The notes under the pieces: model-generated
What the model saw: only the letters and a program-made list of their open reading frames with translations
Told to the model about the DNA's origin: nothing
Database searches by the model: none
In this document: positions 1-4,800 of the stretch, in pieces
Layout: every line of letters starts with the position of its first letter
Position numbering within the stretch: the stretch's first letter is position 1
DNA from: Fimbriimonadaceae bacterium
Lineage (GTDB): Bacteria; Armatimonadota; Fimbriimonadia; Fimbriimonadales; Fimbriimonadaceae
Reading direction: 5' to 3'
DNA: 5,331 nucleotides
Assembly (NCBI GenBank): GCA_019454665.1
Contig: JACFNW010000100.1
Location: forward strand, 1 to 5,331
Translations under genes and position numbers: made by a program

Positions 1-21
1 ATTCCTCCACCCGGTGTCCTC

Positions 22-345
22 TTATACTCCGTGAGGACGAATCGGAGCATACAAGGTGCGCGTGCCGCTCTTGATGTAGGGGTGCACGGCTTCGCGCCAC
101 GTGAACGGCGTGTTCCAGCCCCAGACGGCGGCGTTCGGCCGCTTGTAGACTTGGCGCGGATAGTAGTCGTCGTAGTCGCCGCTGTACAGCAGGATGGCCG
201 TCGAGTGGTTCTTGACGTTGGAAAGGTCTGTGGTCTTCTTCGCGGCTTCCTTCGCCTGCGCGTAGACCGGGAAGAGCATCGCCGCGAGAATCGCGATGAT
301 GGCGATCACGACGAGGAGTTCGATCAAGGTGAATGCTCGCTTCAT
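22..345 (-). CDS. Prepilin-like protein with N-terminal cleavage/methylation motif, short or truncated
   Basis: A 107-residue protein beginning MKRAFTLIELL, a class III (type IV pilin/pseudopilin) signal: a four-residue basic leader, predicted prepilin-peptidase cleavage between Ala4 and Phe5, and the conserved Glu at position 5 of the mature chain. A hydrophobic helix follows (about residues 5-25), then FPVYAQAKEAAKK, SNVKNHSTAILLYSGDYDDYYP and an aromatic stretch ending PYIKSG. Known relatives are anchored in the inner membrane or assembled into pilus-like fibres. I chose the ATG at 345 because the leader must be short; an in-frame ATG at 468 would put 41 unrelated residues before it. GGAGG lies 14 bases upstream (360-364), rather far. 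The protein stops where relatives usually continue with a Cys-Pro-Ser-Asp-like segment and a longer C-terminal domain, so it may be truncated or frameshifted. A GGTGGAGG just after the stop could be the ribosome site of a next gene outside the window. Confidence 0.85.
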   Translation of the reverse strand: MKRAFTLIELLVVIAIIAILAAMLFPVYAQAKEAAKKTTDLSNVKNHSTAILLYSGDYDDYYPRQVYKRPNAAVWGWNTPFTWREAVHPYIKSGTRTLYAPIRPHGV

Positions 346-421
346 GTTCTTGCTAGGATCCTCCATTGGATGAGATGGACGCCGACAGAGGCGCCCTGCG
401 AAATCCCGGATGTCAACACCC

Positions 422-427
422 ATTATA
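422..427 (-). promoter_or_regulatory. Candidate -10 box for the pilin-like gene
   Basis: The minus strand reads TATAAT, a perfect sigma-70-type -10 hexamer, about 75 bases before the pilin ATG at 345, giving a leader of roughly 70 bases. No good -35 box sits 16-18 bases further upstream (CCCAAT at 17). A perfect TTGACA occurs at 411-416 on the same strand, but downstream of the -10 box, so it cannot serve this promoter. The call rests on the hexamer and its position only. Confidence 0.35.
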
Positions 428-476
428 AGAGGCATACGACCGAAATTGGGCACCGAATCGGCGGGCAATGCGGCAG

Positions 477-490
477 ATTTAGGGCTAAAT
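477..490. repeat. Short inverted repeat in the divergent intergenic region (operator-like)
   Basis: ATTTAG-GG-CTAAAT: two 6-base arms, perfectly complementary, with a 2-base spacer. It lies between the divergently read pilin-like and GNAT genes, in a locally AT-rich patch within otherwise GC-rich DNA. Its shape and place suit a dimeric regulator site, but no known operator consensus was recognised. Confidence 0.4.
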
Positions 491-493
491 CAT

Positions 494-510
494 TGATATT
501 CTGTATATCA
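494..510. repeat. Second inverted repeat, 17 bases (operator-like)
   Basis: TGATAT-TCTGT-ATATCA: 6-base perfect arms around a 5-base centre, just 3 bases after the previous palindrome and 42 bases before the GNAT start codon. It could be an operator for the GNAT gene, or an AT-rich promoter core. No convincing -35/-10 pair could be fitted. Confidence 0.4.
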
Positions 511-551
511 TTTCGGTGCAACAGGGCATGGCGGGGGCGTAAGCTCCGTCA

Positions 552-1052
552 GTGACCGTTCGACCCGCCGAGCCTCGCGATGCCCCATGGGTTCTGGACG
601 TCCTGACGGCGAGTTGGGGCGGCCCCCTCGTCGAGCGCCTCGGCGTGCTGGTGGACGCGCGCGATGCGGCTGCGTTCGTCGCCGAGGCGGATGAGGTGCC
701 CCTCGGCCTGGGTACTTGCCTCGTTCGTCCCAACGAGGTGGAGATCCTGACCCTGGACAGTCGGTCCGAGGGACGAGGCGTGGGATCGTTGCTGCTGGAG
801 CGCGTGGCGTCCTGGGCGGCCGAGCTGGGCGTGCGGCGCGTCATGCTGCTGACGACGAACGACAACCTCGACGCGCTGCGGTTCTATCAACGGCGGGGCT
901 TTCGGCTCGCGGCCGTCCACCGCGACAGCATGATCGAGGCTCGCAAGATCAAGCCGACCATTCCCGAGATCGGGCGTCACGGCATCCCGTTGACCGACGA
1001 ACTCGAACTGGAGCTCGCGCTGCCTTCTCGGCGTCGGGAGAACGCGGGTTGA
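552..1052 (+). CDS. GNAT family N-acetyltransferase
   Basis: A 166-residue protein, normal length for a single-domain GNAT enzyme; these transfer the acetyl group of acetyl-CoA to an amine. It opens VTVRPAEPRDAPWVLDVL, the usual first strand and helix. The acetyl-CoA pyrophosphate loop is seen at residues 73-79 (EGRGVGS), with Glu where Arg or Gln is commoner. NDNLDALRFYQRRGF (103-117) is the typical second half, with the Asn and Tyr expected around the active site. The tail KPTIPEIGRHGIPLTDELELEL (about 134-155) recurs in one GNAT subgroup. The substrate cannot be told from sequence; there is no signal peptide, so it acts in the cytoplasm. GTG at 552 is the start because a TAA at 540-542 closes the frame just upstream and no in-frame ATG lies near the domain start. 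A GGCGGGGGCG stretch about 12 bases upstream is a poor ribosome site. It appears to be a single-gene unit. Confidence 0.9.
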   Translation: MTVRPAEPRDAPWVLDVLTASWGGPLVERLGVLVDARDAAAFVAEADEVPLGLGTCLVRPNEVEILTLDSRSEGRGVGSLLLERVASWAAELGVRRVMLLTTNDNLDALRFYQRRGFRLAAVHRDSMIEARKIKPTIPEIGRHGIPLTDELELELALPSRRRENAG

Positions 1053-1062
1053 ATCGAACCGG

Positions 1063-1080
1063 GGCGCCGCGCCGTCTTTG
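1063..1080 (+). terminator. Weak terminator-like hairpin after the GNAT gene
   Basis: GGCG-CCG-CGCC (1063-1073), a very GC-rich 4-base-pair hairpin, is followed by GTCTTTG. It starts 10 bases after the GNAT stop. The stem is short and the T run is only three bases, so efficiency is doubtful. A second small hairpin, GGATG-AGCGTGC-CATCC, follows at 1085-1101. Confidence 0.2.
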
Positions 1081-1117
1081 CATCGGATGAGCGTGCCATC
1101 CAACGTCCCGAATGATG

Positions 1118-1123
1118 CATAAT
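1118..1123 (+). promoter_or_regulatory. Possible -10 box for the three-gene cluster
   Basis: CATAAT matches TATAAT in five of six bases and lies 63 bases before the ATG at 1187. The only -35-like hexamer is GTGCCA at 1093-1098 (four of six), with a long spacer of 19. This spacer is the only plausible place for the cluster's promoter between the GNAT stop and 1187, but the match is weak. Confidence 0.25.
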
Positions 1124-1186
1124 GACAAAGAGTTCACCTGGACTGGTTGTACGAACGTGCGTCAAGCAGTCATCCTCTGAGGCGAA

Positions 1187-2167
1187 ATGAGAAAGTTGCT
1201 CCTAATCTGTGCCGCGAGCCTGGGGACGCTGGCGGCCGCCTTTGGCCAGACCTTCAACGTCACCTCCCCGACCGAGGGTGCTTTCTTGGGCCAGTCCAAC
1301 CAAGTCAAGTTCACGATCCGCGGCGCCGAGCAGGAAGTCCGCGTTCGCGTGCGGGCGACGGGGCCGGCCGGAACGACCGAGATCGAGCAGCGGTTCTCGC
1401 CGAACGTGGACGGCGAAATAGACAACCAGTCCATCACGCTCAACTTCAGCGAATCGTCCCCCGAGGGCGACTATGTGATCGAAGTCAGCGCGACCGAGCC
1501 TGGCAAGACCTACCCGGTCATCACGAGAAACGTGATCGTGGACGTTGTCAAGCCGAAGTTTCTTACCTACAGCCCGCTCCCGAACGCGTTCGTCAGCGGC
1601 ATCGTCCCGATTCGGGTGCAGCTTGACGAGCCCAACGTTCAGGAGTGGCGCGTCCAGATCAACAATCAGGACATCCCCAACAACACGGGCGTCTCGCAGC
1701 AATTCATCGTGAACTGGAACACGGCCGGCATCCTCAACGACGGCAATCAAACGATCACGATCAAGGTCAAAGACAAGGCTGAAAACGAGGCCTCGCAGAC
1801 GATTTCGGTCACGTTGGACCGCGTGCCGCCGGTCATTTCGATCCAGTACCCGCGATCGAACAGCGACATCATCCCGAACACGGACTTCCCCGTGGTCGTG
1901 GACATCACGGACGGCTCGCAAGGCTCCGTGGACGTCACCGGCATTGACGTGGTGATCCAGAACATGAGCGGTCAGTTCCTGGCTCGCGTGACGCGCACCT
2001 CGTTCCGGACCATCGGGAGCACGGTGCGCTGGTCGGGCACCGTGCGCATGCGCCGCATCTCGTTGCCCGCCACGTTCAAATTGGTGGTGACCGCCGTGGA
2101 TCGCGCCGGCAACTCCGGGGCGCCGCAAGAGGTGGTTCTTTCGACCGGCCGAGGAAGGGGCCGCTGA
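1187..2167 (+). CDS. Secreted protein with about three Ig-like domains
   Basis: A 326-residue exported protein. MRKLLLICAASLGTLAAAFG is a Sec signal peptide with likely cleavage before Gln21. The Cys at position 8 is too early and lacks a lipobox, so it is not a lipoprotein. The rest looks all-beta and divides into three roughly 95-residue Ig-like units: about 22-120 (FNVTSPTEGAFL start), 121-212 (FLTYSPLPNAFVSG start, KVKDKAENEASQTISVTL end) and 213-320 (PPVISIQYPRSNSDI start, VTAVDRAGNSGAPQEVVL end). The closing D-x-A-x-N motifs are typical of bacterial Ig-like folds used in adhesion, binding or spacing. No catalytic motif was seen. It ends in a basic tail, GRGRGR. The ATG has GAGG 4 bases upstream (1179-1182). 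The gene is first in a cluster, 25 bases before the beta-barrel gene, so it may be periplasmic or surface-bound and act with that barrel. Confidence 0.85.
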   Translation: MRKLLLICAASLGTLAAAFGQTFNVTSPTEGAFLGQSNQVKFTIRGAEQEVRVRVRATGPAGTTEIEQRFSPNVDGEIDNQSITLNFSESSPEGDYVIEVSATEPGKTYPVITRNVIVDVVKPKFLTYSPLPNAFVSGIVPIRVQLDEPNVQEWRVQINNQDIPNNTGVSQQFIVNWNTAGILNDGNQTITIKVKDKAENEASQTISVTLDRVPPVISIQYPRSNSDIIPNTDFPVVVDITDGSQGSVDVTGIDVVIQNMSGQFLARVTRTSFRTIGSTVRWSGTVRMRRISLPATFKLVVTAVDRAGNSGAPQEVVLSTGRGRGR

Positions 2168-2192
2168 TTCCGATAGACTCGAAGGATTCGCT

Positions 2193-3347
2193 ATGACGAA
2201 CGCAAGGATGCTCCGCTCGCTCGCTCTCGCCGCCGCAGCCGTTCCGGTCGCGGCGTTCTCTCAAGTGCCCGACCTGCTCACCGCGCTGGACGCCGGTGGA
2301 CGCGGGATGGGGATGGGAGGCGGCGTCAACCAGACGGCTTCGGACACGCTCTCCGGCTACTACAACCCCGCCGGCTTGGCCTACCTCGATTCGGCCCGGA
2401 TTGGACTCACGTTCCGCAACCTGCCCCGCAGCACGACGAACATCAGCGGCAACTTCGACAATCCAGTGATGTCCACCGAAGGCACGCGCGGCGCGAACAC
2501 GATCAGCCACCTCGGCTACGCCATGCCGTGGGGCAAGGCCAGGGACAACGGGAATCGCCCGGTCGTCGCCTTCACCTACACCCTGGGCGGTTACGTTTTC
2601 GACACTCAGAAGGGCACGAACCTGCAGAACGGCGCGCTCATCGTCCGGAACTACGAAAAGGAGTTGCGGCTCCGCACGGACTACTTCACCCTCGCGTACG
2701 CCCAGGCGAACAGCAACATGACGTTCAATTGGGGGATCGGTCTGAACTACGTTCGGCAGGGTGTGACCAAGAACGTCAAAGGCGTGTTGGTGGACAGCAC
2801 CAACAACGTGGTCGGCAACCTGGGGTCCGAAACCTCGGAAACGGGCAGCGGCGTCGGAGCGACCGTGGGTTTCCAGTGGACGCCGAAAGGCAACGTGACG
2901 TACGGCCTGTCGTACCGATCCGAGATTGACCTGAACGGGAATCCCGTGACCAAGACGATCTACGACAAGATTCCCGCCAAGCTCAACGCGGGCGTGACCA
3001 TCCGCCGCGACGGATTGCGAGGGGGGCGAGACTTCCTCCTCCTCGGCGCGAACCTGCAACACACGTTCAAGGGCAAGGATGGCTCCGATTTCGACCGTGG
3101 CTCTCAGACCGCGGTCGGACTGGGCATCGAGTACAACATGTTCCGCCGCAACGCCCGAATCCCCGTCCGGATGGGGTATGCCTTCGTGGGCCGCAGTTCG
3201 GACGATTTCTTGAACCGAAACGGGTTCACCATGGGTGTCGGCTATCAACCCGACGGCAGCAACTACACGCTCGACCTCAACATGGCGTTCCCCGAGCGGG
3301 GCGGGTTCGATTTGGGCCTGAGCCTCTCGTACAGGCTTGGCAAGTGA
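2193..3347 (+). CDS. Outer-membrane beta-barrel protein, PorV/FadL (OmpP1)-like
   Basis: A 384-residue protein. Residues 1-23 form a Sec signal peptide (hydrophobic ALAAAAVPVAAFS), with likely cleavage before Gln24. The mature start has the signature ALDAGGRGMGMGGG, then DTLSGYYNPAGLAYL (about 51-65), seen in PorV/PorQ and OmpP1/FadL-type barrels, where a Gly-rich segment and an NPAGL motif precede the strands. The rest alternates polar and hydrophobic residues in many likely membrane strands (for example FTYTLGGYVF, FTLAYAQA, NWGIGLNYV, TYGLSYRS, FTMGVGYQ) with Asn/Gly-rich turns. It ends in LGLSLSYRLGK, a fair barrel end although the last residue is not aromatic. FadL relatives carry hydrophobic compounds; PorV relatives anchor partner proteins. 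The sequence does not say which applies here. AAGGA (2182-2186) sits 6 bases before the ATG. Gaps of 25 bases upstream and 19 downstream imply co-transcription with both neighbours. Confidence 0.8.
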   Translation: MTNARMLRSLALAAAAVPVAAFSQVPDLLTALDAGGRGMGMGGGVNQTASDTLSGYYNPAGLAYLDSARIGLTFRNLPRSTTNISGNFDNPVMSTEGTRGANTISHLGYAMPWGKARDNGNRPVVAFTYTLGGYVFDTQKGTNLQNGALIVRNYEKELRLRTDYFTLAYAQANSNMTFNWGIGLNYVRQGVTKNVKGVLVDSTNNVVGNLGSETSETGSGVGATVGFQWTPKGNVTYGLSYRSEIDLNGNPVTKTIYDKIPAKLNAGVTIRRDGLRGGRDFLLLGANLQHTFKGKDGSDFDRGSQTAVGLGIEYNMFRRNARIPVRMGYAFVGRSSDDFLNRNGFTMGVGYQPDGSNYTLDLNMAFPERGGFDLGLSLSYRLGK

Positions 3348-3366
3348 CAGGAGACGACAGGATCAT

Positions 3367-4704
3367 ATGAAGCGATCATGGATGACCGTGGGTTTGTCGG
3401 CGATTCTCGCCGCGAGCGCGTTCGCGCAGTCTTGGAGCGAGGCCTACGAGCGCGCTCTCGAAGCCGCCCGTCTGCAACAGTGGGCCAACGCCCGCCAGAG
3501 CTTCAAGGAAGCCGCAGCCTTGCGGTCGGACGACCAATCGCGCCCGACCCGTTTGCCAGGCTCCATCACTGAAGCCCGCGACTGGCGGAACGGCGCACCC
3601 TATTCGCCGAACTTCCTGGGAGCGTACTCGGCCTTCCGCGTCGGCCTGCAATCCTCCTCGAAAGAAGAGCGGGAGACCATGTATCGCAGCGCCGCCGGCG
3701 AACTCGAGGCGCTGCTCGCCAAGGGCCAGACCAGTCGCGAGTCCTTCTACTTCCTCGGACTGCTGTACGACAAGCTCGACATGCGGGCGCAACGCGAGGC
3801 CCTCTACGAGCGCTACACCAAAGAGTCCGAGAAGCTGAATTGGCGCGTGGACACCGAGGTCCTGGCCCCCGAGGAACTCGCCGTGATCCAAGAAGCCACC
3901 CGACCCGCGCCAGCGGTCCCCAGCCCGGACAAACCGATGGTGGATGTCCGCCCGGGAGTGAAGCCGGTCGCTCAGGCCGGAACGGCCCCCGTGTTGGGAC
4001 GTGTGCCGGTCGCCTATGACAAGTACGCGCTGATCGTGGGCAACTCGCGTTCGAACCTTTCCGACGGTACGGTGCCGTTCGCGGCCACCGATGCCGAAGC
4101 GTTGCGGGACGCTTTGGTGACCCATGGCGGCTATGCCGACAGCCAGGTGTTCATCCTCACGGACTGCACGGCGGCCCAGTTGACGGCCAAAGTCAAGGAG
4201 ATCGCCGACCTGATTCCAAACGAGGCGCCGGTCTTCTTCTATTTCACCGGCGCCGGGGTCAACCTGGACGGCAAAGACTATCTCGCCGGCGTGGACGCGG
4301 CCGCTTCCGGCATGACCGGGCTGGTCCGCAAGTCGGACGTGTACGAGGCGTTTTTGGCCAAGGGCGCGAGCCTGTTCGCGTTCTATCAGGTCAACCGCGT
4401 GTTGAAGGATGGCCGCGCTTTCGGCTCGGAAATCCCAACGGTCGGCTCGATCGCCCAGGCTCAGGCGACGGTCCCCGGTGGGCGGGTCAACGGCTACGTC
4501 CGCAACGGCAAGACGATCGGCCTCTATACGGACGCCATGGTCAACACGCTGGCCAAGTTCCGCTCCAACCGAGTCCCGGTGATGGAGTTCGGGTGGCAGG
4601 TGTTCTACCAAATGCGCTCGGGCGGACGGGGGGTCGGCGGCGGCAGCACCCAGGTGCCGACGCTGCCCGTTTTGACGAATATCGCATCGAATGGCCCTTT
4701 TTGA
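3367..4704 (+). CDS. Exported TPR-like protein with a catalytically degenerate caspase (C14-like) domain
   Basis: A 445-residue protein. Residues 1-20 are a Sec signal peptide (ILAASAFA, cleavage before Gln21). About 22-155 are helical and TPR-like (LQQWANARQSFKEAAAL; FYFLGLLYDKLDMRAQREALYERY). A Pro-rich linker (178-217) follows. From about 218 comes a caspase fold: YALIVGNS, then FAATDAEALRDAL, a hydrophobic strand VFFYFTGAG (289-297), DYLAGVD (304-310), a strand SLFAFYQVNR (335-344), then IAQAQATVPGG with GLYTDAMVNTLAKF (385-398) matching the sector after the catalytic Cys. In active C14 enzymes the first strand ends in G-H-G and the second in D-x-C. Here His is Ala296 and D-x-C reads Tyr340-Gln-Val342, so proteolysis is not expected. 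I infer a binding or scaffold role in the periplasm or at the surface. ATG at 3367 (AGGA 4 bases upstream) begins a clean signal peptide; a TTG at 3337 in frame overlaps the previous gene and is less likely. Confidence 0.8.
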   Translation: MKRSWMTVGLSAILAASAFAQSWSEAYERALEAARLQQWANARQSFKEAAALRSDDQSRPTRLPGSITEARDWRNGAPYSPNFLGAYSAFRVGLQSSSKEERETMYRSAAGELEALLAKGQTSRESFYFLGLLYDKLDMRAQREALYERYTKESEKLNWRVDTEVLAPEELAVIQEATRPAPAVPSPDKPMVDVRPGVKPVAQAGTAPVLGRVPVAYDKYALIVGNSRSNLSDGTVPFAATDAEALRDALVTHGGYADSQVFILTDCTAAQLTAKVKEIADLIPNEAPVFFYFTGAGVNLDGKDYLAGVDAAASGMTGLVRKSDVYEAFLAKGASLFAFYQVNRVLKDGRAFGSEIPTVGSIAQAQATVPGGRVNGYVRNGKTIGLYTDAMVNTLAKFRSNRVPVMEFGWQVFYQMRSGGRGVGGGSTQVPTLPVLTNIASNGPF

Positions 4705-4710
4705 TGCGAT
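4681..4710 (+). terminator. Hairpin spanning the stop codon of the pseudo-caspase gene
   Basis: ATCGCATCGAA (4681-4691) pairs with TTTGATGCGAT (4700-4710), 11 pairs including one G-U, around an 8-base loop. The stop codon TGA (4702-4704) lies in the 3' arm. No T run follows, so it is not a classical intrinsic terminator; it may instead protect the 3' end of the three-gene mRNA or work with the next hairpin. Confidence 0.4.
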
Positions 4711-4711
4711 C

Positions 4712-4732
4712 GCCTCGTTGAGAGGCTAAAAT
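4712..4732 (+). terminator. Second, smaller hairpin after the cluster
   Basis: GCCTC-GTTGA-GAGGC (4712-4726) forms a 5-base-pair stem and is followed by TAAAAT. It stands one base after the longer hairpin. The A-rich rather than T-rich tail makes termination uncertain. The TAAAAT itself may be a -10 box for the next gene. Confidence 0.25.
4727..4732 (+). promoter_or_regulatory. Possible -10 box for the gene at 4801
   Basis: TAAAAT matches TATAAT in five of six bases. A start about 7 bases downstream would give a leader of about 60 bases that begins just before the paired elements at 4743-4800. The -35 box is poor: TTGATG (4701-4706) is 20 bases away. Confidence 0.25.
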
Positions 4733-4742
4733 ACAGCTGAAT

Positions 4743-4800
4743 TGAGTGGTGCGTGGCGTCCACCCTGACAGGGCGTCATCCACTCACCAGTGGGAACCCA
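4743..4800 (+). promoter_or_regulatory. Structured 5' leader with alternative base pairings before the gene at 4801
   Basis: CCACTCA (4780-4786) can pair with TGAGTGG (4743-4749) over 7 perfect base pairs. Alternatively CCACT (4780-4784) can pair with AGTGG (4789-4793) over 5 base pairs with a CACC loop. The second pairing buries the only ribosome-site-like bases, GGGA (4792-4795). Two further mini-hairpins, GTGG-CGT-CCAC (4753-4763) and CCCT-GAC-AGGG (4763-4773, sharing base 4763 with the first), lie inside the long-range stem. This resembles the logic of a translational switch, but no known riboswitch class was recognised. Confidence 0.3.

Noticed and set aside
411..416. Perfect TTGACA on the minus strand upstream of the pilin-like gene.
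   Set aside because: The bases 17 positions downstream (CGCCTC) are not -10-like, and the good TATAAT lies upstream of it, so it cannot form a normal promoter.
528..542. ATG at 528 in the same frame as the GNAT gene, read as MAGA then TAA; possible disrupted start or leader peptide.
   Set aside because: The GTG at 552 already gives a complete GNAT N-terminus (TVRPAEPRDA), so no lost residues are needed, and a four-codon frame cannot be told from chance.
31..555. Plus-strand open frame opposite the pilin-like gene.
   Set aside because: Its product has low-complexity Val/Arg/Asp runs and lies antisense to a protein with an unmistakable prepilin signal.
1030..1115. Possible tRNA on the minus strand: GGTTCGATTC resembles a T-loop, and GGATG-GCACGCT-CATCC looks like an anticodon arm.
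   Set aside because: The T-stem does not pair, the putative anticodon loop has C instead of T at the position before the anticodon, no acceptor stem closes the structure, and the T-loop-like bases belong to the end of the GNAT gene.
1187..1250. Lipoprotein signal in the Ig-like protein because of Cys8.
   Set aside because: The Cys comes after only a few hydrophobic residues and lacks a lipobox (L-A/S-G/A-C pattern). A normal Sec signal ending AFG before Gln21 fits better.
3337..3366. TTG at 3337 as an upstream start for the pseudo-caspase gene.
   Set aside because: It would overlap the barrel gene and add RRRQDH-type residues before the signal peptide; the ATG at 3367 has a nearby AGGA and gives a standard signal peptide.
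1202..4611. Long open frames on the minus strand at 1202-2128, 2076-3248 and 3376-4611.
   Set aside because: They lie antisense to three well-supported genes. Their products are Arg/His/Val/Asp-rich without domain motifs, as expected of the complementary frame in GC-rich coding DNA, and they overlap each other's context without ribosome sites.
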